DNA of 56,937 nt from Bacteroidota bacterium (GTDB lineage: Bacteria > Bacteroidota > Rhodothermia > Rhodothermales > JANQRZ01), in contig JBCDKT010000024.1 of NCBI GenBank assembly GCA_038746285.1, positions 1 through 56,937 on the forward strand. The letters run 5' to 3'. The notes under the pieces were generated by a model. It was not told the DNA's origin and did no database searches. It saw only the letters and a program-made list of their open reading frames with translations. A program made the position numbers and the translations under genes. This document shows positions 34,016-41,997 of this stretch, piece by piece (positions within the stretch are counted from its first letter, which is position 1; the number at the start of each line of letters is the position of its first letter).

Positions 34016-35410
34016 ATGCGCCGAAAGGGAACACGGGCGGAAAGGCCCTGTAGCTGGCCTCGCGCATCTCCAACTCTCTCTCCCCGCCTCCCGCAATGCC
34101 CTCCTTCTCTGGACGTACGCCCTTTTCCCCCCGATCCCTCATCGTCTCCCTCCCGCCGCCTCGGCCTCGCTATCGTCGGTGTCGGCGGAGCCGTCAGCAC
34201 GACCGCCGCAGCCGGCGTCGAACTGCTCCGGCAGGGACGCACCGAACCTCACGGCCTCCCGCTCGCCTCGCTCGACACCGACCTCATCTGCGACCTCGCA
34301 CCCTACGGTGACCTCGTCATCGGTGGGTGGGACGTGAGCGGCGACGACCTAGCGGCTGCGGCGCGTGGGCACGACGTGCTCTCGCTTCAGCAGTACGGTG
34401 CCGCCGAAGACGCCCTCGCGGCTGTCACGCCGTGGCCGGCTGTCGGCGACGAGCGCTTCTGCCGCGGCGTCACCGGTGCCCACGTCGCAAACTGCGACAG
34501 CCCGTCCGTGGCCGTCGACGCCGTCCGCGCCGACCTCCGCCGCTTCCGCGACGACGAAGGCCTCGACGGCGTCGTGATGATCAATCTCGCCTCGACCGAG
34601 GCCACGCCCGAGCGCGACGCGGCCCTCTTCCAGTCGGCCGACGCGTTCGAGGCGGCCGTCGAGGCGGGCGACGACCGGATCCCGCCGGCGATGCTCTACG
34701 CCTACGCCGCGATCCTCGAAGGCGTCCCCTACGGCAACTTCACGCCCTCGACCGGCGCTGATGTGCCCGCGCTCATCGAACTCGCGGAGCGCCACGGCGT
34801 CCCGCTCGCCGGCAAGGACGGCAAGACCGGGCAGACGTTCGTCAAGACGCTCGTCGCCCCCGGCCTCCGCGCCCGCGCGCTCGGCGTCGAGGGCTGGTTC
34901 TCGACTAACATCCTCGGCAACCGCGACGGCGAGGCGCTCCGCGAGGCCGACTCGCTCGCCTCGAAGATCGGGACCAAAGGCTCCGTCCTCGACCAGATCC
35001 TCGGCTACGAGGTCGAGGACCACGTCGTCAAGATCAACTACTACCGCCCGCGCGGCGACGCCAAAGAGGCGTGGGACAACGTCGACCTCGTCGGCTTCCT
35101 CGGCGAGCAGATGCAACTCAAGATCAACTTCCTCTGCAAGGACTCGATCCTCGCAGCCCCGCTCGTGATCGAGATCGCCCGCCTCCTCGACGCGGCTCAG
35201 CGCGACGGCGAGGGCGGCGTGATGGAGTGGATGGGGACGTTCTTCAAGGGCCCGATGACGGCCGACGGGCGCGAGCCCGAGCACGCGCTCCACGAGCAGC
35301 AGGCGGCGCTCCTCGGCTGGCTCGAAGCCCGCGCCGCGCGCCGCGCGCCGTCCGAAGGCGATGGGGCCGCCCTCGCCGCCGTGCCGACAGTCGAGCCCTC
35401 GGCGTCGTGA
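34016..35410 (+). CDS. ino1: myo-inositol-3-phosphate synthase
   Basis: About 464 residues from the GTG-ATG pair at 34013-34018. NAD-dependent synthase that makes inositol-3-phosphate from glucose-6-phosphate. Motifs: nucleotide-binding GLAIVGVGGAVSTTA, VANCDSPSVAVDAV, VVMINLASTEATPE, the PYGNFTPSTGADVPAL block, GKDGKTGQTFVKTL and FSTNILGNRDGEALREAD, then KINYYRPRGDAKEAWDN. The conserved domain begins near 34157. There is no in-frame ATG, GTG or TTG between 34019 and there. The best-looking ATG (34096) is in another frame and would need a shift at the T4C6 run at 34129-34138, so the first 50 residues are uncertain. First gene of the inositol/YcaO cluster. Confidence 0.85.
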   Translation: MRRKGTRAERPCSWPRASPTLSPRLPQCPPSLDVRPFPPDPSSSPSRRLGLAIVGVGGAVSTTAAAGVELLRQGRTEPHGLPLASLDTDLICDLAPYGDLVIGGWDVSGDDLAAAARGHDVLSLQQYGAAEDALAAVTPWPAVGDERFCRGVTGAHVANCDSPSVAVDAVRADLRRFRDDEGLDGVVMINLASTEATPERDAALFQSADAFEAAVEAGDDRIPPAMLYAYAAILEGVPYGNFTPSTGADVPALIELAERHGVPLAGKDGKTGQTFVKTLVAPGLRARALGVEGWFSTNILGNRDGEALREADSLASKIGTKGSVLDQILGYEVEDHVVKINYYRPRGDAKEAWDNVDLVGFLGEQMQLKINFLCKDSILAAPLVIEIARLLDAAQRDGEGGVMEWMGTFFKGPMTADGREPEHALHEQQAALLGWLEARAARRAPSEGDGAALAAVPTVEPSAS

Positions 35411-36375
35411 CCGCCGCAGCAACCGAAAATCTCGCGGGGGTCGGCGCGCTCGCCGGCCTCGCCCGCGAGGTCGTGGACCTCAAGCGGATGCGCGACGCGC
35501 GCTCGCCGCGGTCGCTGGCCGAGTGGCTGTTCGCCCGGTCGTGGACGCGGCTCGTGCGCGGCGATGCGTTGGGTGCGGTTGCGCTCGGCGAGACGGCGCA
35601 GGCGCTCGCCGCCGTCCGCCTTGCCGGGATCGACCGCGCCGTGATGCGCGACCACGGGCTGACCGACGCCGAGGCCGCAGCCGCGCTCGTCCAAGCCTTC
35701 GACGACGTAGCTGGACCGCTCGACGGTGCCCTGCGCGACCGGCTGCGCGAGGCGCTCGCGCAGGACCCGGCCCGCGTTGTCCCGCTCGGCGACGAGCCAG
35801 GCTTCGTCGAGGTGCTCGTCCGACAGCCGCGCGCCGGGGCGACGCACCCCGGCGTCCCGCGCCTCGTGCTCGACCCGGCCGAGAGCCACGCCGACCACTG
35901 CGCGAGCGTCGCGCTTCTCTCCGTCCTCCTCGCCCCGACCTTCGGGGCCGACCCGGCGCGTTCGTTCTTGACCGGCCTCGCCCACCACCTCTTCAACGTC
36001 ACCCTGCCCGACGCCGGCTTTGCGGGGGACCAGCTCCTGGGCGACGCGGCGGACCGGATGACAGCGGCCGCGTTCGAGCGTGCCCTCGTGGCGCTGCCCG
36101 GTGACCTGCGTGAGGAGACGAAGGCGGCGCTTGCTGCCACGCGCGAGGCGCAGTTCGACACGCCCGCCGCGCGCACCTTCCACGCCGCCGACGTGCTCGA
36201 CCGCGTGCTCGAAATGGAGAGGCACGCCCGCTCGGCGCGGTTCCGGCTCGCCGACGCGCTGGGGACAGATACCGAGGCGGGGCAGCGCAACATCGTCCAT
36301 GCCGGGTTCGAGCAGGACTTCCAGCGCGAGGTGCTGCACGCGGCCGGGCTGTGGCCGCCGGAGGGACTGCGATGA
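35407..36375 (+). CDS. HD-domain-like protein
   Basis: 322 residues starting with GTG, whose first three bases overlap the ino1 stop codon (GTGA). Helical throughout. The C-terminal half has an HD-superfamily pattern: PAESHADHCASVALLSVLL, then TGLAHHLFNVTLPDAG (His-His rather than the canonical His-Asp), and FHAADVLDRVLEMERHA. The first third is Ala-rich with no known family. If a metal site is present, HD proteins act as phosphohydrolases, and relatives act as diiron oxygenases (for example myo-inositol oxygenase); the altered pair argues for caution. It lies between ino1 and an oxidoreductase, with overlapping codons on both sides, so it is very likely part of the inositol pathway. Confidence 0.6.
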   Translation: MTAAATENLAGVGALAGLAREVVDLKRMRDARSPRSLAEWLFARSWTRLVRGDALGAVALGETAQALAAVRLAGIDRAVMRDHGLTDAEAAAALVQAFDDVAGPLDGALRDRLREALAQDPARVVPLGDEPGFVEVLVRQPRAGATHPGVPRLVLDPAESHADHCASVALLSVLLAPTFGADPARSFLTGLAHHLFNVTLPDAGFAGDQLLGDAADRMTAAAFERALVALPGDLREETKAALAATREAQFDTPAARTFHAADVLDRVLEMERHARSARFRLADALGTDTEAGQRNIVHAGFEQDFQREVLHAAGLWPPEGLR

Positions 36376-37406
36376 GCAGTGCTGACCAACCATTCGCGTG
36401 GGGCATCGTCGGCTGCGGCTGGGTGGTGCGGGACTACGTCGCCCCAGCCCTCGCCGCCACCGGCACCGTCGCCGCGCTCTGCGACCCCGACGCCGAGGCC
36501 CTCGCCGCGACCGCGCCCGGTGCCGCGCACTACGCCGACCTCGACGCCTTCCTCCGTCACCCCGGCCTCGACGCCGTCTACGTGGCCACGCCGAATCACC
36601 TCCACGCTGCGCACGTCGCCGCCGTTGCCGAGGCGGGATTGCCCGTCCTCTGCGAGAAGCCGATGGCGCGGACAGCGGTCGAAGCCGAAACCATGATCGA
36701 GGCGGTTCACCGGGCCGGGGTGCCGTACGCGACTGCGTTCGACCAGCGGTTCCACCCGGCGCACGTCGCGCTCCGCCGGCTCGTCGCGCACGGCGCGCTC
36801 GGGACGGTCACCTGCGTCCGCATCCACTACGCCTGCTGGACCCCGGCCGACTGGGCCCCCGACGCGCTCTACCGCGACAACTGGCGCGTCGACCCCGAGC
36901 GGGCCGGCGGCGGCGCCCTCATCGACCTCGCCCCGCACGGGCTCGACCTCACCCAGCTTCTCCTCGGCGAGCCGATTGTCGAGGTCGCCGCGCTCACGCA
37001 GGAGCGGGTGTTCGACTACCCGGTCGACGACGGCGCGGTGCTCGTCGGGCGGACGGCGTCGGGCGCGCTCCTCAGCCACACGGTCGCCTACAACTGCCCC
37101 GACGCGTTCCCACGCCGCCGGCTCGAAGTGATCGGGACGGAGGCGCGGGCGCTTGCCGTCAACACCATGGGGCAGACGCCCGGCGGGACGCTCACGCTCA
37201 CGCACGCCGACGGCCGGGAGGAGGCCGTCCCGTTCGACGCCGAGCGCTCGCCGTTCGAGGCACAGGCTGCTGCGTTCGTACATGCCGTGCGGTCGGGCGA
37301 GCCGTTCCCGTACGGCCCCGAGCGCGACCTCCACACGATGCGCCTCCTCGACGCCGCCGTCCAGAGCCGCCCCGTCCGCGTCGACCCCGAACCTGTCACC
37401 GCCTAG
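36372..37406 (+). CDS. Gfo/Idh/MocA family oxidoreductase
   Basis: 344 residues, start MSSADQPFAWG (ATGA overlap with the upstream stop codon). The Rossmann domain has GIVGCGWVVRDYVAPAL, LDAVYVATPNHLHAAHVA and the catalytic-region LCEKPMAR. The C-terminal alpha/beta domain has GGALIDLAPHGLDLTQLLLG (H in the active-site region) and later RRLEVIGTEAR. It resembles sugar/inositol dehydrogenases (IolG-like). Cofactor specificity and substrate are not readable. Neighbours make an inositol-derived substrate plausible. Gap of 2 bp to the next gene. Confidence 0.88.
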   Translation: MSSADQPFAWGIVGCGWVVRDYVAPALAATGTVAALCDPDAEALAATAPGAAHYADLDAFLRHPGLDAVYVATPNHLHAAHVAAVAEAGLPVLCEKPMARTAVEAETMIEAVHRAGVPYATAFDQRFHPAHVALRRLVAHGALGTVTCVRIHYACWTPADWAPDALYRDNWRVDPERAGGGALIDLAPHGLDLTQLLLGEPIVEVAALTQERVFDYPVDDGAVLVGRTASGALLSHTVAYNCPDAFPRRRLEVIGTEARALAVNTMGQTPGGTLTLTHADGREEAVPFDAERSPFEAQAAAFVHAVRSGEPFPYGPERDLHTMRLLDAAVQSRPVRVDPEPVTA

Positions 37407-37408
37407 CT

Positions 37409-38293
37409 ATGCCCGGCTCGACCCTGGACCTCCCCGCGTTCTGCTGCACGAACTGCGGCTTCTGGCAGCGCTACTTCGACGTGCCGCCCGACTGTCCCGT
37501 CTGCACCGACTACCGCCACCCGCTGCCGGCCGACGGGTGGAGTTTCTGGACCGCCGACGAGGTCGACCGCCGCGTCGAGGTGACGTGGTGCGAGGTGCTG
37601 CCCGACCTCTGGATGTTCACCGCGACCCCCGGCATCGGGATCGGCTCGTGCGGGTTTCTCGTCGTCCGCGAGGAGGGCAACATCGTCTTCGAGGGCTGCG
37701 GGTGGTACTCGGACGCGGCGCTCGACCAGGTCGAATCGCTCGGCGGGGTGCGGTGGCTGGCGTACTCGCACGCCCACGTCCAGGGCGCGCTCTGGCGCCT
37801 CGCCGAGCGGTTCCGGCCCGAAGTCGTCTGCCACACCGAGCAGCTTCCGACGGCGCAGGCGCTCCCCGTCGCCTGGCCCTTCGACGACCGCGCCGACCTC
37901 GGCGACGGAGCCGCGCTCCTCCACACCGGCGGCCACACGCCCGGTCACTCCGTGCTCTACCTCGCCGACCGCCGGATGCTCTTCTGCGGCGACGCGCTGA
38001 AGTACAAGCTCGACGCCGCGCCCGTCGGTCGCCCGCTCGCCGTCTCGACTCACAAGGCCTACGACGCCCACATCCCCCTCACGCACGACGACATGCGGCG
38101 CTACCGCGACCTCTTCGCTGGTCTCGATGTCGAGATGGTCGTTACGCCGTGGGAGGTCGTCCCCGAGGGCGGGCTGCCGCTCGCGCTCGCCATGCTCGAC
38201 GCGCAAGCCGCCCGCCGCCCGTCGGCCGACTGGTTCGCCGCCGACACCCACACCTTCGTCCCCGACGACCACTTCGACCCCGCCCATGTCTGA
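37409..38293 (+). CDS. zinc-ribbon MBL-fold protein with altered metal motif
   Basis: 294 residues. N-terminal rubredoxin-like knuckles CCTNCGFW and CPVCTDYRHPLP (residues about 12-38) can bind Zn or Fe. The MBL body has AYSHAHVQGALWRLA where the canonical HxHxDH is expected (HxH retained, Asp-His lost), yet HTGGHTPGHSVLYL and LFCGDALKY are kept. The active site is therefore probably altered, single-metal, or adapted to another reaction. Similar MBL proteins with a short zinc ribbon are not known to me as characterised enzymes. It overlaps the YcaO gene by 8 bp and follows the oxidoreductase after 2 bp. Confidence 0.75.
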   Translation: MPGSTLDLPAFCCTNCGFWQRYFDVPPDCPVCTDYRHPLPADGWSFWTADEVDRRVEVTWCEVLPDLWMFTATPGIGIGSCGFLVVREEGNIVFEGCGWYSDAALDQVESLGGVRWLAYSHAHVQGALWRLAERFRPEVVCHTEQLPTAQALPVAWPFDDRADLGDGAALLHTGGHTPGHSVLYLADRRMLFCGDALKYKLDAAPVGRPLAVSTHKAYDAHIPLTHDDMRRYRDLFAGLDVEMVVTPWEVVPEGGLPLALAMLDAQAARRPSADWFAADTHTFVPDDHFDPAHV

Positions 38294-39824
38294 CTTCCCG
38301 CCCGCGCCTGACTTTAGGGTGCCGCCCGACCCGCCCACCGTCGCCCGCTACCGCGCCGCCCTCAACCTCGACGAGGTCTACGAGTTCGCCCTCACGCCGC
38401 TCGACGTAACCGGCATCCCCGTCTGGACCGTCGCGACCTGGCTCGACGGCGAGTTCACGAGCGGGATCGGCTACGGTACCACCGACGACCGCGCCCGCAT
38501 CGGCGCGTGGGGCGAGTTGGCCGAGGGCGTCTTCGTCCACCGGCTCCGGGAGATGGCGACGCAGCGCGGGAGCTACCGCGACCTCGCGGAGGCCGGCGCG
38601 CGCGCCGTCGACCCGCTCCGGCTCCGCCTCCCGGTCGGGACGGACTACACCGAGGACACCGAGCGGCTCTGGGTCGAGGCGACGCGGTTCGTCCCAGGCA
38701 CGAGTGCCGACGAGGAATCAGCCTGGATGCTTCTCGATGAGGCGGCGGCGCACACCTATAACCTCCCGCCGGACTACACCCCGCTCTACACCCCGATCAC
38801 GAACGGCCTCGGCGCGGGCGACACGCCGGCGCGCGCCCTCGCGCACGGTCTCCTCGAACTCGTCCAGCGCGACGCCTCCTCGACCGGCTACCGCGCCTTC
38901 GACCGCGGCCTCGTGCTCGACCTCGGCGGCGTGCCCGACCCGGAGACGCGGCGGTGGATCGAGCAGATCGAGGACGCCGGGATCACACTCATGGCGAAGC
39001 TCGCCGGAACGCCGCTCGGGATCCCCGTGATCTACGTCGTCGGGCGCGAGCGCGACCTGGGCGCGATGCCGCACCCGCTCGTGCTGACGGGCTGCGGCGA
39101 GGGTGCCCACCCCGACCGCGAGCGGGCGCTCCAAAAAGCCGTCCTCGAGTACGGCGCGAGCCGCGTCCGCAAGCGCTTCGCCCACGGCCCGGTGGCCGAC
39201 CTCGAAGGCCGCGTTCCCGACGCCTACCTCCGCCGCGTACGCGAGATGGGCGTCGAGGGCGAAGAAGGCCGCGCCACCGACGCCGTCGCCGAGTGGGCCG
39301 GGCTGGACGGGCGTGAGCAGCTTCGCCGGCTCGAGAACCGCTGGTTCCGCGAGGCCGAGCGCCTCGCCTTCGCCGACCTCCCGACCGACCGCAGCCTGGA
39401 GACGCCCGAGGCCCTCGCCGCCGACGTCGCCCGCCGCTGCGCCGACGCTGGACTCGAAGCCTATTCCGTCGCACTCTCGCCGCCGGACGCCGACGTGTCG
39501 GTCGTCAAGACGATCGTGCCGGGGCTGGAGGTCGAGACGGTGACCTACGGCCGGATCGGGCCGCGCAACGTGCGCCGCCTGCTCGGACGAATCGAGGCCG
39601 GCGACGCGGTCGTCCATCCCGACCTCGTCGGGATCGGGCGGCCGCCGGCCGAGGCGCAACCAGTTCCGCTTGCGCCCGAAGGCGAGGCTGCGCTCGGCGG
39701 CTCCGCATGGGTCCACCTCGACCTGATGGAAGAGGCCGCCGGGCCGATCTACGCGATGTACCGCGAGCCGGCCGAGCACGTCGTCGGCCTTCGCGCCGAA
39801 GGCGCTGGGGCGGAGGCTGCGTGA
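38286..39824 (+). CDS. YcaO-like family protein
   Basis: 512 residues starting MSDFPPAPDFRVP (overlaps the MBL gene end). YcaO proteins use ATP to activate amide oxygen (azoline, thioamide or amidine formation). ATP-site patterns are visible: TSGIGYGTTDDRARIGAWGE, NGLGAGDTPARALAHGLLEL with VQRD, and HPDRERALQKAVLEYGASR. The usual partner proteins (Ocin-ThiF, E1-like, TfuA) and any short precursor peptide were not found here. Its C-terminus (about 420-512) is Pro/Glu-rich and lacks the PxPxP end. A non-RiPP, small-molecule role is thus possible. Coupled to the downstream TIM-barrel gene by a 1-base overlap. Confidence 0.85.
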   Translation: MSDFPPAPDFRVPPDPPTVARYRAALNLDEVYEFALTPLDVTGIPVWTVATWLDGEFTSGIGYGTTDDRARIGAWGELAEGVFVHRLREMATQRGSYRDLAEAGARAVDPLRLRLPVGTDYTEDTERLWVEATRFVPGTSADEESAWMLLDEAAAHTYNLPPDYTPLYTPITNGLGAGDTPARALAHGLLELVQRDASSTGYRAFDRGLVLDLGGVPDPETRRWIEQIEDAGITLMAKLAGTPLGIPVIYVVGRERDLGAMPHPLVLTGCGEGAHPDRERALQKAVLEYGASRVRKRFAHGPVADLEGRVPDAYLRRVREMGVEGEEGRATDAVAEWAGLDGREQLRRLENRWFREAERLAFADLPTDRSLETPEALAADVARRCADAGLEAYSVALSPPDADVSVVKTIVPGLEVETVTYGRIGPRNVRRLLGRIEAGDAVVHPDLVGIGRPPAEAQPVPLAPEGEAALGGSAWVHLDLMEEAAGPIYAMYREPAEHVVGLRAEGAGAEAA

Positions 39825-40693
39825 TGCTCCGCTACGCCTACAACACGAACGGCGCGGCCAACCACCGGCTGGACGACGCGCTCGCGCTCATCGCCGAGTG
39901 CGGCTACAACGGCGTCGCCCTCACGCTCGACCACCACCACCTCGACCCGTTCGCGCCCGACCTCGACCGCCGGGCGGCGCACCTCGACCGGCGGCTCCGC
40001 GAGCTCGGCCTCGGCCTCGTCGTCGAGACCGGGGCGCGGTTCCTCCTCGACTTCCGCCACAAGCACCGCCCGACGCTGCTCGACCCCGACCCGGCGGGCC
40101 GCACGCGCCGCCTCGACTTTCTGACCCGGGCGCTCGACGTGTGCGCCGCGTGCGGCGGCGAGACGGTCTCGTTCTGGTCCGGCCCGCTTCCCGATGGGAT
40201 GGACGAGGACAGGGCGTGGGGCTGGCTCGAAGAAGGGGTCGCAGCCGTCGCAGAGCGCGCCGCCGAGCGCGGGGTCGACGCCTCGTTCGAGCCCGAGCCG
40301 GGCCACCTCGTCGACACGCTCGCGGGCTACGACCAGCTCCGCCGCGCCGCGCCCGGCCTGCGGCTCGCCCTCGACACCGGACACCTGATCGTCACAAATG
40401 AGGCCGACCCCGCCGACACCGTCCGCGCTCGGGCCAGCCAACTCGGGACGGTCGCTGTCGAAGACATGGACCGCGGCGTCCACCTCCACAAACCGTTCGG
40501 GACGGGCGACATGGACGTGCCCGCCGTCCTCGCCGCGCTCATCGAGGTCGGGTTCGAGCGCCTCGTCACCGTCGAGCTGAGCCGCGAGAGCCCCCGCGCC
40601 CACGAGGCCATTCCTGAGTCCATCCGCTACCTGAAAGAGGCCGAACACAGCGGCGCGCTCGGCGACCGCGCCCAACCAGAGACAGCGGGGTAG
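39824..40693 (+). CDS. sugar phosphate isomerase/epimerase-like TIM barrel
   Basis: 289 residues, ATG overlapping the YcaO stop (TGATG). AP-endonuclease-2/xylose-isomerase-type barrel with likely metal ligands: Glu in SFEPEPGHLVDT, Asp/His in LALDTGHLI, His in HLHKPFGTGDMD and a last Glu in VTVELSRESPRA. The family includes IolE/IolI of inositol catabolism and EboE-like proteins. No signal peptide. It ends the coupled part of the cluster. A GTAGGG palindrome (40695) follows the stop codon. Substrate unknown; inositol or inosose derivatives fit the neighbours. Confidence 0.82.
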   Translation: MLRYAYNTNGAANHRLDDALALIAECGYNGVALTLDHHHLDPFAPDLDRRAAHLDRRLRELGLGLVVETGARFLLDFRHKHRPTLLDPDPAGRTRRLDFLTRALDVCAACGGETVSFWSGPLPDGMDEDRAWGWLEEGVAAVAERAAERGVDASFEPEPGHLVDTLAGYDQLRRAAPGLRLALDTGHLIVTNEADPADTVRARASQLGTVAVEDMDRGVHLHKPFGTGDMDVPAVLAALIEVGFERLVTVELSRESPRAHEAIPESIRYLKEAEHSGALGDRAQPETAG

Positions 40694-40694
40694 G

Positions 40695-40713
40695 GACGCC
40701 TCGCCGAGGCGTC
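40695..40713 (+). repeat. GTAGGG-type dispersed palindrome
   Basis: GACGCCTCG-C-CGAGGCGTC, a perfect 9-1-9 palindrome, directly after the TIM-barrel gene stop. Differs from the copy at 19834 by one compensated pair. Flanks (GGTAGG before, CGCTCTGCCGAAC after) are shared with that copy. Confidence 0.75.
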
Positions 40714-40762
40714 CGCTCTGCCGAACATCTCAGCAAAACACGCCAACCACGAACTGACCTTC

Positions 40763-41983
40763 ATGCGCATCTGCTTCATCTCCCGCCGCTTCTTCCCGAC
40801 AATCTCGGGGATGAGCGTCTACGCCCTCAACCTCCTCCGCCAGCTCGTCCGCCAGGGCCACGACGTGGTCATGGTCTCGCAGTACTACGGCGGCGAGGCG
40901 GCGACGGTCTACGGCGACGGCCCGCCGATGCCGGTCGAGGGCGTGGACATCGTCGGCCTGGAGTCGGTCGGCGAGCAGACCTCGGGCGACTACGAGGCGG
41001 ACATCGAGGAGATGGTGAGCGTCATTGAGGCGAAGCACGCCGAGGCTCCGTTCGACGTGGTCCACGCGCAGTACTGCTACCCGACGGGCCTCGCCGCCCT
41101 CGAAGCGAGCCGCCGGCTCGGGATCCCGAACGTCGTCTCGATCCAGGGCGGCGACGGGCACTGGGTGGGGAGCTGCTGCGGGACGCACCGCCAGGCGATG
41201 GAGGCCGTCCTCGGCCACGCCGGCGCGCTCCTGATCGGCTCGCGCTCGTTCGCCGAGGAGGTCCACGAGCGCCTCGGGACCCCGCTCGACCGGTTCACGA
41301 TCGTCCCGGGCGCGGTCAACGTCGAGCGCTTCCAGCCGCGCCCCGACCGCGCTGTCGGCGACGTAGCCAACCCGCCGGTGCTGCTCTACCACGGCCGCGT
41401 CGACCGCCGCAAGGGTGCGCTCGACCTCCTCGACGCCGTTGCGCTCCTGGACCGCCCGCTCCGGCTCGTCGTTTCCGGGATCGGGCCGGACGTGGAGGCC
41501 GTCGAGCAGCGCGTCGACGCGCTCGGGATCGGGGGCCGGGTCGAGATCGCGGGCCTCGCGCCGTACGAAGATGTCCCCGCCCGCTACCACGAAGGCGACG
41601 TGTTCGTCTCGCCGACCTGGATGGAGGGCTTCTCGAACACGATCCTGGAGGCGATGGCGAGCGGGCTGCCGATCGTCTCGTGCGAGGTCGTGGGCGTCGT
41701 CGACTGCCTCGCCGACGGGCGCGACGCGCTCCTCACTCCGCCCAAGCAGCCGGGTGACCTCGCCGCTGCCATCGAGCGCATCCTCGACGACCACGCCCTT
41801 CGCCACCGCCTCGCCGAGACCGCGCTGGACGAGGCGCGGACGCTCTACAGCTGGCAGGCCCGCGCCGAGCAGATCGCTGGCGTCTACCGCTCGCTCCTCG
41901 GGACGGTGCCGAGCGACGACTGGCACTACGACGGCTCCGACCCCGACCCGTGCCGGTTCCGCGAGGTCCCGCAGCTCCTCTAG
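40763..41983 (+). CDS. GT4-family glycosyltransferase
   Basis: 406 residues, GT-B fold. N-terminal FFPTISGMSVYALNLLRQL and VVHAQYCYPTGLAALEAS; the C-terminal donor domain has LLYHGRVDRRKGALDLLDA and the E-x7-E motif in WMEGFSNTILEAMASGLPIV, then VDCLADGRDALLTPP. No signal peptide or membrane segment. Donor and acceptor cannot be read. MshA of mycothiol synthesis and BshA of bacillithiol synthesis are in the same family, and both work with a PIG-L deacetylase, like the one downstream. Neither is identified here: the BshA N-terminal motif is not present. Gap of 69 bp from the TIM-barrel gene, 14 bp to the next. Confidence 0.9.
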   Translation: MRICFISRRFFPTISGMSVYALNLLRQLVRQGHDVVMVSQYYGGEAATVYGDGPPMPVEGVDIVGLESVGEQTSGDYEADIEEMVSVIEAKHAEAPFDVVHAQYCYPTGLAALEASRRLGIPNVVSIQGGDGHWVGSCCGTHRQAMEAVLGHAGALLIGSRSFAEEVHERLGTPLDRFTIVPGAVNVERFQPRPDRAVGDVANPPVLLYHGRVDRRKGALDLLDAVALLDRPLRLVVSGIGPDVEAVEQRVDALGIGGRVEIAGLAPYEDVPARYHEGDVFVSPTWMEGFSNTILEAMASGLPIVSCEVVGVVDCLADGRDALLTPPKQPGDLAAAIERILDDHALRHRLAETALDEARTLYSWQARAEQIAGVYRSLLGTVPSDDWHYDGSDPDPCRFREVPQLL

Positions 41984-41997
41984 CGGCAGCGTCTCCG

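Noticed and set aside
36398-37408. 631-residue reading of the zinc-ribbon MBL gene
   Set aside because: First 337 codons are an Arg-rich shadow of the oxidoreductase gene; the knuckle domain begins right after the ATG at 37409.
40763-41983. Call of bshA or mshA for the GT4 gene
   Set aside because: The N-terminal sequence does not match BshA and the specificity residues of MshA cannot be judged by eye, so only the family is called.
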